Source: Antitrichia curtipendula
Taxonomy: Eukaryota; Streptophyta; Bryopsida; Hypnales; Leucodontaceae
Direction: 5' to 3'
Length of the DNA stretch: 64,000 bases
Assembly: GCA_951230915.1 (NCBI GenBank)
Contig: OX579638.1
Span: 3,738,696-3,802,695, forward strand
Position 1 is the first letter of the stretch. Every line of letters begins with the position of its first letter. The translations under genes and the position numbers were made by a program. Shown piece by piece: positions 36,082 through 47,700 of the stretch. The notes under the pieces are model-generated. The model was not told the origin of the DNA. It was given only the letters and a program-made list of their open reading frames with translations, and made no database searches.

Positions 36082-38376
36082 CTAGTCTACATCTTCGATT
36101 ACAACGCCGCGTGCTATGCTATTTCTCAAAAATTGTTGCAGTTCTTGTTGCGATTCCAAAGTCTTCAGAAGCTGAAGTGCTTCTATATCGTATCTATTAT
36201 GTAAGTGGGAAAAAATGTCATTCACAAGGGCTGGCTCATGGAAGGTATTGTTTGCAATGTACGCCATTTCTTCCTCATAGCCCAATTCCCCCTCAAATCC
36301 GACTGGCTGGCCTTGAGAGTTAAACATGATGCGTTGTGGATGTGGTGCACGCACAAAAATTAAGCGGTCTGGGTCCCAATGTCCACCGGCAATCTGACCA
36401 AAATATAGTCGACGCCCTAGATCATTGTCTCCAAACACCCTCATGATCACCCCTGTCACTTGGGCGTCACTCGTCCATGGTATGTCAGCCACCGTTCCTG
36501 CCGGGAGGTGTCGGTTGTCGTGGCCCCACTTCCAAAGCCATGTCATGTCGGACCCCCAATGTACTCTATTACCGATGCCCGGTAAATTTTCTTCATTGTG
36601 CTCGTAATGTTCAAGCATGTGGTCTTGAAGGCCAAACGTTTTGTACAGTCGTGCATGAAATGGAGCCCTGCATTGCGCACATCTCTTTCTGGTGACCATG
36701 TGTGGAATGAGACACACGGGATGGTATAGATGGCCACATATACCAAGAATCCATCCACCTTCGGGGCCAAACGGTTCTTGGCACATTATACATGTTGTTC
36801 CATCTTGTACAAAATCTGGAACGGAAGGCCACACTAGTGGCGTAATGCCATCGTGGTTGGGTGGCCCGTACCGCTGGCGATCGATATTATATTGGAATTC
36901 CAAGTCTGGACGGGCATTCCAATCGATGCTTGAATTCTCCTTAAACACTGGCAAATCATCGGTGAACATTTCTGCCACCCAAGGCCACGAGGTCAAGCCA
37001 AAATAACGTTGACCGCCATCATTGAATTCTGCAGCCACTCTCCTCACTTCACGTTGCATTTGCTCAGCCTCGTTTAGCGCTAAGCTGCATGTCAACTTCA
37101 TGTTGCACATTTGAAGCAGCCTTTGCTCCTTCTGAGGATTTTGGACCAACCGCATATTTTGAGCACTCATTGCGGTCATGGTATGCTCCAAGGCTATTCG
37201 AGCTGTAGTCAGCACCGCCACCTCTGCCTCAGCGTTGTTGGCACGAAGTTCCAAAGCACGCATGGCGTTTGTTAATTCTTCCATGTTTGTGCGAGTACTT
37301 CCAAGCTCTGCTTCAACTCGCTCAGCACGTGCACGCATAATATCCAATGTGGCACTTTCTGCACTTGAAAAAGTGGATCGTGATCGCAGCACAAACTCAG
37401 ATGTATTGCTCGGGCCTGGTGTGTCTTCATCTGCACCGTATGTAGCACGTTCCACTACAAGATCGAGTGGTGGAACTGAGTCTGTGCTGACCCGCCTTTC
37501 ACGCTCTACGAGCTCGGCTTCACGTGCGATGAGGCGCACATTTTCATCTATAACGGCCCGCATCCTTGCACGGTGAACTTCCAACACTGCAACATGTTGT
37601 CGTTGTGTTTCTTTTTTTTCTGCTTGCAGTGTTTGTACTAATTGGCGCAAGCGAATTACTTCTTCACCGTCAGCTTGCACTCCACCAATCACATCTTGTT
37701 GGTTGACATTTGGACCGCTGCCCTGACCAACTTCTACCTCCATCAACTCCGTCCCTAGACGCTCCACCAGTGGAACCACATTCATTTGCACATTTTGGAC
37801 ATCAATCAATGGCACGGCAGGATTTGGTACATTGTCCAATGGCACAGCAGGATTTTGTGCAATGTGGCGAGTTCGATTTGGAAACGCATTATTCCGCGCT
37901 CTGCCCAAAAAGCTGCTCCAGTCCACATCCTTGCCAAGAAAAACCTCCGCATATGCCATTTGGCACAATGAAAGTGTCTCGTCTTTCTTGGATCTTGCCC
38001 CCCAAAGTGCCAATGACACTTCAATCATCCTCTTCTTGAAGTGCGGATGTTGGCACTGGTCAATATTTACCACGCCAGATTTCACATGCACCTCGTACCG
38101 GTCGTATGGCCAATGGCGGTTGATGTGGGCCCAATCTATATATTGCCAACATGTCACTCTTGTCCATGGGCCATCTGCCTCCACCCATCCAGACTTTGCC
38201 ATAATCGCTTCGGCATTAAGTGTGCCCCAATCCAAGGTTGCTCTGTTTCCTCTCTTCCTTCTATCTGGGGGGTCACCTGTAGGTATCAAACCTCCTGGGG
38301 GGCCACCTTCAGGTCCCAAACCTCCTGGGGGGTCACCTCCAGGTCCCAAACCTCCTGCTACATCCTCTGCGTCCAT
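36082..38376 (-). CDS. Coiled-coil/RING protein of the outer element (764 aa)
   Basis: A single open frame from the ATG at 38376; the frame is open slightly further only from a GTG. Residues 1-40 are a Gly/Pro-rich repeat (GGLGPxGGPPGGL). Residues about 60-150 hold a module shared with two inner-element genes, with a C-x2-YI/V-...-H-...-W pattern, then HF, ending GKDVDW. A long helical, Ala/Glu/Arg-rich segment follows (about 220-440, likely coiled coil). A RING-H2 finger lies at about 529-569: CIMC, then C-G-H-LYH-PVC, then CAQC. RING fingers often act as ubiquitin E3 ligases; the target is unknown. This is the only cargo gene of the outer element with no internal stop. Its promoter is the GC-rich block at 38583-39345. 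Confidence 0.8.
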   Translation of the reverse strand: MDAEDVAGGLGPGGDPPGGLGPEGGPPGGLIPTGDPPDRRKRGNRATLDWGTLNAEAIMAKSGWVEADGPWTRVTCWQYIDWAHINRHWPYDRYEVHVKSGVVNIDQCQHPHFKKRMIEVSLALWGARSKKDETLSLCQMAYAEVFLGKDVDWSSFLGRARNNAFPNRTRHIAQNPAVPLDNVPNPAVPLIDVQNVQMNVVPLVERLGTELMEVEVGQGSGPNVNQQDVIGGVQADGEEVIRLRQLVQTLQAEKKETQRQHVAVLEVHRARMRAVIDENVRLIAREAELVERERRVSTDSVPPLDLVVERATYGADEDTPGPSNTSEFVLRSRSTFSSAESATLDIMRARAERVEAELGSTRTNMEELTNAMRALELRANNAEAEVAVLTTARIALEHTMTAMSAQNMRLVQNPQKEQRLLQMCNMKLTCSLALNEAEQMQREVRRVAAEFNDGGQRYFGLTSWPWVAEMFTDDLPVFKENSSIDWNARPDLEFQYNIDRQRYGPPNHDGITPLVWPSVPDFVQDGTTCIMCQEPFGPEGGWILGICGHLYHPVCLIPHMVTRKRCAQCRAPFHARLYKTFGLQDHMLEHYEHNEENLPGIGNRVHWGSDMTWLWKWGHDNRHLPAGTVADIPWTSDAQVTGVIMRVFGDNDLGRRLYFGQIAGGHWDPDRLIFVRAPHPQRIMFNSQGQPVGFEGELGYEEEMAYIANNTFHEPALVNDIFSHLHNRYDIEALQLLKTLESQQELQQFLRNSIARGVVIEDVD
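38268..38356 (-). repeat. 30-bp coding minisatellite in the RING gene
   Basis: Three imperfect 30-bp units of the type CCTCCTGGGGGGTCACCTCC encode the repeated GGLGPxGxPP segment at the protein's N-terminus. Confidence 0.7.
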
Positions 38377-38582
38377 TCTTGATACCTGGAAAATGACACA
38401 CACGATACTGTATGCGAATACAATGACAATTTGCTTTGCCTTCTATTGCGTGAAGGCAACTGAAATGTGGCAAAACAATGTCAAATGTATAACACTTCCC
38501 CTCAAATTGCAGTGCGAAGCTTTCTCAAGCTCGGACAGTGCAACTCAAAAGAGGAAGCAGGTGAACTATCAAAAAAAGTTCA

Positions 38583-39345
38583 CTTATACCCCCCAATTAC
38601 CGACCCGATTAGGCAGGGTAATTAACATAGCATCAGCCCGTCCCCCCCCGAATCCAGACCGTCCAAGGCGAGGGACGGCCCTGGAATAGACGGCCGATAC
38701 GTCCACAGAGGTCCGACACAAGGTTGGAACGCCGTCAACGGATTCGGAGCGCCGTCGACAGGTTCGGGAAATAATTACACCACCGCCCGAGACTTGGACG
38801 GACGAATTTTCCATCCTCTCGACGGTCTGCCCGTACTCTCGACGGAATACCCGTTCCTTCCACAGAATACCCGTCTCCTGGACGGCCTTTCCGTCTCTTC
38901 GACGGGTATACCCGTCCCCTAGACGGCCTACCCGTCGAAGAGACGGAAAGGCTGTCCAAAAGGACGGGGTGCCTGTCTCTTCGACGGCCTGTCCCTGGTT
39001 GGGAACGGTCCACTCATCCTCTCGACGGCCAGGGCGAACTGACCACTCTATTGCCCCGTTTTACCCCTGGGGAAAACACTGTGGGATTTTTTTATTTGCA
39101 ATCAGATGATAAAATTTGTAAATTCTGAATTCAGATTTGGAATCAGCGGCTCCAAATTAGCTAGGGGAGGTGTAGAAATACAAAAAATCATGGCAAAAAA
39201 TAGGGGGCTTTTTTTCTACAATTACCCCTGGCCGGGGCAATAGAGTGGTCAGTTCGCCCTGGCCCCTCTCGACGGCTTGTTCGTGGTCTGGGACGGCCTG
39301 CCCGTCCTCTCGACGGCCTGCTGAACGTCCTGGACGGCCCTTTAA
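38583..39345 (-). promoter_or_regulatory. GC-rich CCGTC/GACGG block, promoter of the outer RING gene
   Basis: A dense array of CTCGACGG, CCCGTC and GACGGCC motifs (about 38640-39026 and 39265-39345). A TATAAG box (38583-38589, minus strand) stands at its gene-proximal end, about 210 bp before the ATG. The block is interrupted by a small MITE (39027-39264). Confidence 0.65.
39027..39264. mobile_element. MITE inserted in the GC-rich block
   Basis: Terminal inverted repeats of about 31 bp: GGCCAGGGCGAACTGACCAC... at 39027 and its reverse complement ending at 39264. 238 bp. CTCTCGACGG occurs on both sides, so it sits inside the repeat array. It is related to the element at 42331-42522. Confidence 0.8.
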
Positions 39346-39441
39346 AAATTTTATTTTTATTTTTTTGAAAATTGATTTTTCTTCGAAGTTTCGACAAAAT
39401 CACATCAAATAAAAATTTCATTTTCAAATTTTCACTATGTG

Positions 39442-39993
39442 TATAAGGTAAACCTGCCTATGACAGGCAAACCACCCATGACAGGCACCTACTGACCCCT
39501 CCCATTACAGTCTTTTATCAATCTATAAGAAACTTTTTCTTAAAAATGGGATGAAGACTGCATAAGGTTGATTTGTAGTTGGTATCAAAGCCTTGGGATA
39601 TGGTTATGAAGTTATTAGTAACTGTTATGAATACTTACACCAATCTAGTCTAAAATTGGTAGTAAAAAGTAGTTTTTTTATTTCTTCATGTCATGTCCAT
39701 GTTAGAAAGTCTTGTAGCCATCTTAGAAAATGTTATGACTGTTTTAGGTGGGAAGATGACCATCATGGAAACAATTTTCTGCTGATTTGGGGTAGTCTAC
39801 AGACTCTTTTGGGCTTACTGGACAGTACACTTCAAAAATTCACAAAAAATTCATATTTAATCCAAAAAATAAAATTCCAGTTGCATTCTTCATTTCTCAC
39901 ATGTGTCTTTGTATGGAAAAAATTTGATTATTTTTGCTAATGGCAATACAACAAATCAGTCATTCTGCTTGTCATAGGCAGGTTTACCTTATA
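39442..39993. mobile_element. MITE with TATAAGGTAAACCTG ends
   Basis: Starts TATAAGGTAAACCTGCCTAT and ends with its reverse complement ATAGGCAGGTTTACCTTATA, 552 bp in all. The ends begin with TA, so a TA target as in mariner-like MITEs is possible. A second CATGACAGGC copy lies just inside the left end. No coding capacity. Confidence 0.8.
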
Positions 39994-42114
39994 TCACAAG
40001 GATAATGACATTAGAATCCATCATAGCGTAAACTTAATTTCCATTTCATGATTTATTTAGAATGTACTGAATGTAGTAGACATTAAAAACACATTCGAAG
40101 TGCAAATCGCAATAATGAAATTTCAATTTAGGTTCGTGTTGGGGGATTTTACATAAAATAGGAACTAGAGAAAATGAACTTTTGTTTGATAGTTAGACTC
40201 AAACTCAGAAAATATCAATTTGGGGGAGAAATTTCAGATTTAGAGTAAGGAGCAACAACTTCCCAAAATACACTAAAGTAGCATTTTTTTTCCCCCTAAA
40301 CTCTTAGTTACGTGGAGGCAAATATCGGAAAGACTACAAAATCATTTAGATACACTTTGTAACTCAACATGGAAGGTCCCCAAAAATAAAAAATGAACGC
40401 TTCCACAATCTTTCCATCTCATTGAAGTGATTGAATTGCCATCAAATTGGCACTAAATGATGCCGTTGGGCGTTCAGAGATAGAAGTTTATTGTAAATAT
40501 CTTGCAATCTACAATTCTACATAGGCAAAGTTTGTGAAATTTCTTCCGGTCAATTGAACACTAGTCTAGTACTCTAGTATGAGATTTTACATACTACAAG
40601 TAGATGTGCACCTTAAAGGCCTAAAGTCCTAACCACATTCATTTTTTTTTTTACATTCTTTGCTATAGAAATGGCAATTTATTTCAGATTTAGGATGGAA
40701 AAGAGGCCTTGGGACTTTAGTCAGTTTAGTGGTTAACATACGGTACTACATAAGCAATTAATAAACAATCCATATGAAAAACTATAATAATTCATCGCTA
40801 GTTGCTGTATAATTTAGAAGCCATAAAAAAAATATAGAGACCACAAAAATGTGAAGTTCATGTACTCAATGTTGCATTTCAATTTTATTACACCAATCCA
40901 CTCTTATTTGCTATAGTTACATAAACTTGAACATCAAATACTCTTAAAATTGCAACAGTGAAGAGGATTTAGGGTTTAGGGTTTGGGATTTAGGGTATTG
41001 GCCTATAGGGTTTATTTCAAAACCTAGCATAGACCGGAAACTACGAAAAATGTCCTTCCTTTTTTTAGTTGGCATTACAAGTGCAAAACTTGATTGAGAT
41101 GTAGTCTTTGAAGTTTGAATTGGAAAAAAATAGATTAATGATTTAAAATCAAAGTTTTATAAAACATATTGAAGACACCAAAAAACGGCATAACAATATC
41201 TTTAAAAGGTAAAACATTCTTAAGTTTAGATGTATAGGGTTACATTCTTTTTCTGTAATGTATGAATGGAAAGCCGAAACAATGTTTTACATGAATCAAT
41301 GATATGCATATGACATATGTTGTTTAGGAGGTCTTTCACTTATTTCATAATTAACCATTTCAGAGTTTTAATCTTACTACCTTTAACTGGAGCATTTAGA
41401 GGGTGGTTTTTGTCTTGGTCTTTGTATACTTGATCCGGGCTTAGTAAGTTATTGAATGTTTGTACGTTTGAGACTTTGAGTTGAGTATAATAGTGTAGGC
41501 AGGGTTTAAAATTCAACAAAATACTAAATTGTCAGGTGCACTTACATGCAGGGAAGGATGGAATCAAAATACAATAATCCCAAAGGTAAAATTGTTCTAC
41601 ATATAATTGATAAAATTCATTTGAATTCAAATTTGAGCCCTACAGAATATAAATTATTTTAAGGGATTGCGAGATTCTGGGATTTTTGTAATAAAAACAT
41701 TGCCCAATGCCAACGACTTTCGTGAAAATGGGTGCAATTAGAATGAATCAAATGTTAACATGAACATCCAAATAGAACATTCTAGGACCGATATTAAGAA
41801 GTTTTCAATTTGACCTTTTATGGTTTTTTCTATGTTTCTTCCATTATTTATGTGCAACAAAATAGAATTCCATTCTAAATGAGCAATAAACCTTGTTTTT
41901 TGAGCATTTGAATGTCATCCCTGGTATTTATTTGTCCTCTAATTGAAACAAATGTGAACATTAAGTTAGCACTCTTAAACTACCCGCCACCGTAGACTAA
42001 TGCCCGATTGAGAGGGAGGACACCTGTCCTGACAAGTCCGAGAGTGCTAAACCACATAAATGAAAAATTCTTCGAACAAGGATTAGAAATGAATTACACT
42101 CGGCCAGCACTGTT
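39994..42114. other. AT-rich stretch without a supported gene
   Basis: No gene is seen. A short telomere-like run TTTAGGGTTTAGGGTTTGGG lies at 40968-40996. The remainder looks like worn AT-rich repeat DNA. Confidence 0.45.
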
Positions 42115-42547
42115 TTGAATGGCCCACTCGACGACCTTCTCGCCCTCTCAACGGCCTTCCCATCTCTCGAAAGTCACCCCGTCCTCTCGACGGCCAGTCC
42201 GCAGGCTGGACGGCTTGGCCCCTGGACGGCTTGTCACCCTGGACGGCCTTCCCGTCCTCTGGACGCCCTAGACGACCCTAGACGCTCTGTCCGTCCTCTC
42301 GACGGCCTGTCCGTCGATGTGAAAGATTAAGGTGGATTGACCCCCTCGCTCGGCCTTACCAAGGGTGCATGTAAAAAAAAGCCCTCTATTTTCGGCCGAT
42401 CCAGGGTTATTATTGATGTCATTGAACTAATTAGGGGTCTATATGAATTCATAATTTGCAAAAAAAGAATGGTGCGGAAAACAAGGTCGGCCCGGAGGGC
42501 CGAGCGAGGGGGTCAGTTCACCCCGGCCACGTGAAATGGGTATATAA
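42115..42547 (+). promoter_or_regulatory. GC-rich CCGTC/GACGG block and TATA box of kinase-like gene 1
   Basis: CTCGACGGCC and CCGTCCTC motifs recur from about 42115 to 42325. A MITE follows (42331-42522), then TATATAA at 42541-42547. The gene's ATG is about 200 bp downstream. The motif type is the same as in the outer element's ends and in its other two promoters. Confidence 0.65.
42331..42522. mobile_element. MITE inserted in the kinase-1 promoter block
   Basis: Inverted ends GGTGGATTGACCCCCTCGCT and the near reverse complement AGCGAGGGGGTCAGTTCACC; 192 bp. The ends share the GG(C/T)GAACTGACC(A/C)C type with the MITE at 39027-39264. Confidence 0.75.
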
Positions 42548-42748
42548 GATTGTTTTTAGGGTACTTTCGCCACAGTCTCTCCTGCTCTGACGGTGCTCTC
42601 TTGTCTTGGATTGGTTGCAGTCCTTGCTTGCGAGTGCGGGTGCTGGGTAGAGGCTGTTTTGAGGAATAAGGGGGGCAGTTTTTCACTTTGTGGAAGCCGA
42701 ATTCCTAATTCCTTTCATTTTGATTATTTGTTACTTGTTACTGTCACG

Positions 42749-44104
42749 ATGGCACGTCGCGATTTCTCGTAGAGAAAGGTTGATGATTGGTGGACAGGTG
42801 TTGGAGATGCACCGATTATGGACCCGGATGCGGAATCACCAGAGCCCGTTTCAGAGGCCGTAGCTGCAGAAGGGTCCGTAGCTGCTGTGGGAGGCGGAGA
42901 GTCTTCGAAGGGGAAAAAAAAACGAAGGAGGCACAAGGCTACAAATCCAGAGAAGTGGCCAAGTAAGGGTGCAACGCAAAAATTGCATGAAGTGGCGTTG
43001 GATTTTTTTGATCAGTATTCGATTTTGCAGTTGAACACAACATATGTCTCACGCGGATTATAGGGAGTGGATGTCATTAAACAAAAGTTCCACCACATGT
43101 TCTGGACAACAGTGAGTGCGGATGAGTGGCATGAAGACCGCACGAAAGAATGCTTCGATCATTGGTTGGAGTCACAAGTGCAAACGTGTATCTTCAACCT
43201 TGCCCAAGTTGCGGAAAAAATAAAAGGCTTTGAGAAGAGTGTAGTGCCCAGACAACAAGCATTGAATTTGTTGCACAAGAAGGTGTATTGGTGGCATGAA
43301 GCAGTGCGTGGATTGTCTTCAAACAACATCCGTTCCGCTCCGTGGTTTCAACGAAGTCAGAACTTGGCCTTTGGTCAACAAGCTACAGGAGGAGTGGTTT
43401 TCCTTGAAAGAGGAGTGGTGGTGGTTCCTTTGTCTAGCCATAGCAAACAAGGGGGGCATGGGAGGGTGCGCAAAGTATGTCTTCAAAATTCAAAACATAT
43501 TCCCAAGAATATGGAATTAGCTGGGAAGTCAGCCTTGCGCGTGGATGAATTGAAGAAGTCAAGGGAGAAGTTGTCCATCAAGGCATTGGTATGTCCATGC
43601 GAGCATCTAGGGGTCATCAAATTCTTTGCTATAAATGACATGACCATGGAGTGTTATTCGCAATGGTGGAATGGCGGTACTCTCGGCGCCATGTTTACCC
43701 TTGATGAGAAGAACCGAGATCCAGATGAAATTGGGGAATTGGCTTACGATGCAACTCCCCAAACAATGCAAGAAGCCAAACGACTCATGACATATAGACG
43801 CAAGCGCACTGAACTTGCGTGGGCGTTGATTTGCATTGTGGATGCAGTGCAACAGTGCTCTGTATTGCACAACGACATCACACCGGAGAACATTATGCTT
43901 CATTTTCCGAATGATGATGGAAGAACCGTGTGGATTGGTCTATGTGATTGGGGAATGGATAGCCGCATCAACGAAGAAACCCCTTCTCTTTACCAATTCA
44001 ATTGTCCAAGGAAGTTTCAGGCAACCCGAGCGCAACGTTGGTGGGTGGCTCCTGAGTTCATGTACTTGACTGGAGAGACAAGAACTTCATCATCTCCTAC
44101 TTGC
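42749..44104 (+). pseudogene. Protein-kinase-like gene 1, 5' part (outer element)
   Basis: One frame from the ATG at 42749, broken by TAG at 42770 and 43061 but with no frameshift. The N-terminus has a basic run (KGKKKRRRHK). A helical region of about 150 residues follows, then a divergent kinase domain: a glycine-rich loop GGHGRVRKV, an ELAGK segment that may hold the ATP-binding lysine, WWNGGTL near the hinge, a catalytic loop HNDITPEN (residue about 374, replacing HRD) and DWG (about 400, replacing DFG). RWWVAPEF corresponds to the activation-segment end. The gene is cut at 44104 by the inner hAT-type element; the rest is at 56754-57056, in frame once the insertion is discounted. Confidence 0.8.
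44097..44104 (+). other. Target-site duplication, left (inner element)
   Basis: CTACTTGC, matched by CTACTCGC at 56746-56753 (seven of eight bases). Confidence 0.8.
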
Positions 44105-44640
44105 CAGGGTTGATGAATTGGAACGTCCAGGGGCAAATCACGTCCAAAAACCGGACATCCGGACGTCCGGACGCAGCGTCCGCGGACGTTGTTGCGGACA
44201 CAGCGGACGTAGTGGCCACCGTCCAACGGACGCAGACCACCGGACGGGCGGACAGGAGGACGGCCGACGGACGGTTCGACTCGGATGATCCGACCGTCCG
44301 ATCAAGTGGACGGTCAGATCGTCCGATTGATCAGACGATCCGGCCACCCGATCAAGCGGGCGGTCAGACCGTCCGTTCGATTGGACGGTCCGCCCGCCTG
44401 ATCCAGCGGACAGTCCGTCCGTCCGCTCGATCGGACGGTCAGACCGTCCGTTCAAACCAGCGGATTGTCCGGCCGCTTGATCCAGCGGACGGTCAGACCG
44501 TCCGATCGAGCGGACAGTACGTTCGTCCGATCAATCGGACGACTGAGTCCGCTTCGGGAGGTTTGGGAGGGCGTCCGCCGCCGGACCTACTTTAGGGTTG
44601 GTGGCGGACGGGTATAAAGGCGGACGGCCCTTCCATTCTT
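44105..44640 (+). promoter_or_regulatory. Left terminal GTCCG/CGGAC block of the inner element and promoter of its RING gene
   Basis: From the CAGGGTTGA end, about 500 bp of CGGACG, GTCCGATC and CGGACGGTCAGACCGTCCG palindromes. It ends in TATAAA (44613-44618), 153 bp before the RING-gene ATG. The transposon terminus and gene promoter are thus the same sequence. Confidence 0.7.
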
Positions 44641-44770
44641 CCTCACTTCTTTTCTCCATTTAGAGGTGGAATCCGTGTCGGACGTTACATCCGTTGCTTC
44701 ATTGTGCTGGTTGCTCCTATACGGGTGGAGAGTGAGGTCAATTATTTTTTGATATCACTTGTCGTCAGCC

Positions 44771-47700
44771 ATGACAACGGAAGGTACAAGCAAGGGTACT
44801 GTAGCAATGACTTCAATAGGTGGCAAGAGTGGGAAGACAAAATCAAAGGGGACTGCCCACGAGCTTCACTGAGACATTTTAGATGATCCAAATATCAAAG
44901 CGGAGAGCGAATGGGAGAAGGAGGAAGAAACTTATTGGACCTCCAAAATCTGCAAAAGATATGTGAAAATGTATCACATCGACAAGTTGTGGCCTCGTGA
45001 GTTCCACATTATTCACACACGAGGGTTCTGTTGCAGACCATCGAATTGCAAGGATGGACATTTTGTCCATCAATCACTTGAGGTTTGGCGGGCCCTCTTC
45101 GGGGACAAATCAATGAGTAAGGGTCTCATAAACTACAGCGTGGCCTCTATGGTGTATGTTGAGCTCATATTGGCTCGGAAGGTGGACTGGAGCACATATC
45201 CAACAACAACTACGGCTCCGCTTTTGCTTAGAGTAGGACAAAAAGATATTCCGGATTTGTATGATCCAAAGGCAAGTCCAAGTGAGGCACCAAAATCACA
45301 GAAGCGACAAAAACATGCTTTAATGCAGGTTGAAAAAGAGATCATGGAGGGGGGAAATATTGGAGTACATTTGGATTCTACGAAGATTCCAACTACAATG
45401 TCAAATGCCACGGTGGAAGGTATTGACGGAGAGGTGTTTTCAACTCCTCGGGCGGATTGGATATGCACACGCAATTTTACATCCGTGGGTGAACAAAGTG
45501 GTGCTTCAAGCATGCGACCCGTGAAGGAGGAACCGGTGACCCCGTCTGCACCACAAAAACGTCGGGAAGAGGTTCGTCCCAAACAAATGACAAGGGCCAT
45601 TGCATCAATTGATAATATCATAGCGAGCGATGCTACGAATTTTATGACACAAGTACCTTGCAATCAAGACTTGCCAACTACACCGAGCCCCGTATTGAGT
45701 CCCGTATTGGGTCCCGTATCGAGCCCCGTACTGGGCACCCTATTGGGCCCCGTATCGAGCCCCGTATTGGGCCCCGTATCGAGCCCCGTGTTGGGCCCCG
45801 TATCAAGCCCTATGTTGGGCCCCGTATCGAGCCCAAGAGTTGAATGGCAGATGTTGCCAAAAAATGGAAAGCAACTCGATGGCATGGCGCAAAATGTGTC
45901 CATTGATGACAACCCATTGGATAAGAGCTATCCGCATTTGTCAACTCAAAATACGGCACAATTGGAGGATCTTTGTCATTTGCCAATGGTGAGTGAATTG
46001 GAAAGCTTGTTGGAAGCTTCTTATTTGTTTAGAGCACATCAACAAGACATCTCTCTTCAACCAAAGCAAGTAATCGAGACAAATGAGGCCGGTCCTAGTA
46101 ACCCCGCAAACAAGGCGGGCTTGACTGAAACCGCAAACGAGGCCGGACCGAGTAATCCCTTCGCCAAATATAGTGATGAATGGCCCAATTTTGTGATCAC
46201 CTCAAAAAGATTGTCGATTACAGCTAATTTTGTAGCTAGCATTGCCCCCAAACTTATGGAAGTTGCTCAGATATTCACCAAATCCGGGCCCGAGTTGGTG
46301 GAAGGTGCCTTGTCGTTTTGGGATTTCGTCACGTCTATGAAACCATTATTGGAGGAGCGGGTCAAAAATAATCGCAAGCTGCTCATTTTCGCTCAAGAGA
46401 ATGAGAAATACAAGGCCTTGAAGATAGAGCACGAGAAATTGAAAGAAAACCACAAGCAATTGAAGGATGCATTCAAAGGAGTGTGCGCTAATTATGAAAG
46501 ATTTGCGAACGCACAGGATTGCCGATATGACACTCTAATTTCTCAAAGGGAATTTATCGAGAAATTGGAGTACGAAATTGTAGCGCTCAAGCAAAAGAAT
46601 TTGAAAGACAGGGGATATATTCTTCCAAAGACCGGCGGAGCCGTGCATATAGAAGCGGTTGAGGAAAACAACCAAAAGGAGGTAATATCCGAAACCGCCA
46701 TGGATAATCCTCCTCCCACATTCCAAGACGCGTCCATGCAAACGGAAGACCACGAGTTTGAAGAGGTGAAGCATGAACTAGAATTGGTAACTCAACAAAA
46801 CGTTTATTTGGATGCACAATATCAGAAAATGATGCAAGTAGTGGAGCTAGATAAATGCTTGTCAAAGAGCAGTTCCAACACTCATTGGTTGACGTGGGTT
46901 CAAAAACTACAAGACAAACCGTCTGTAGTAACCCGAGCAATGAAGGGGCTTCTCAAATTAGCCATGAAGTCGAAGGAGCAATGCGATGCCATTTCCTCTG
47001 ACCTCCTATCTATTAGAAGGATGTTTGAGGTACATCATTGGGGTTCAATTAACGTCACATATTGGGGGGACATGTCGGCAATGTTTGAGCGATTGAATGA
47101 CGCGCAGAAAATTGCGTCAAAGTCCATAAATTGGACCTTCGAAGTAGAAGAAGGTTGGGCCCCTTACAACACGCATTCAGCGCACATTAAAGAGGCAGAC
47201 AAGATAGTAGTGCATGGTGAAAGTTCAAATACGGAACTATTGGAGGGTAAATGCAGCCTTTGTCTAAATCATTTTGGTCCCGAGGGCGCCTTAATCATGG
47301 GCCAATGTCGTCACACTTACCATATCACGTGCATGGTGAAATCATCTCTTGTTCGTTCGGTTTGTCCCGAGTGTCGGTCTCCTTTGAGCCCTAGGTTTTA
47401 CGAAATGGTTGGGCACGAGGAGAGCATGCCCCCTAGCCACGAACACAATCGATGGACCCTTCCACTTGACCAAAAGCCATTTCTATTCCAAAATTACATT
47501 CATTGGGGGCGACCTCTAATTTGGAATGCACAAAAACTCATGCATGATGTTTGTGAGAACTACAATGACGAATTGGATGACTTTGACTGGATGACGCGCA
47601 ATAGAGAGGTGGAGTTGCGGGCCAGGGGTATTGAAGACTTGGAAGCTCGAGAATTGTTTTGTCGTAGCATGGGGGGACACTGGAGCATCTCACATCAAAA

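Noticed and set aside
37832..38689. 285-codon plus-strand frame
   Set aside because: Antisense to the outer RING gene and its promoter; no recognisable domain.
42749..43070. Introns as explanation for the stops in kinase-like gene 1
   Set aside because: The frame and homology to gene 2 continue across the stops, and no convincing GT...AG pairs are needed.
44130..44640. CRISPR-like or satellite array
   Set aside because: Short words in both orientations with no constant spacer; they are element ends and promoters, and this is plant DNA.
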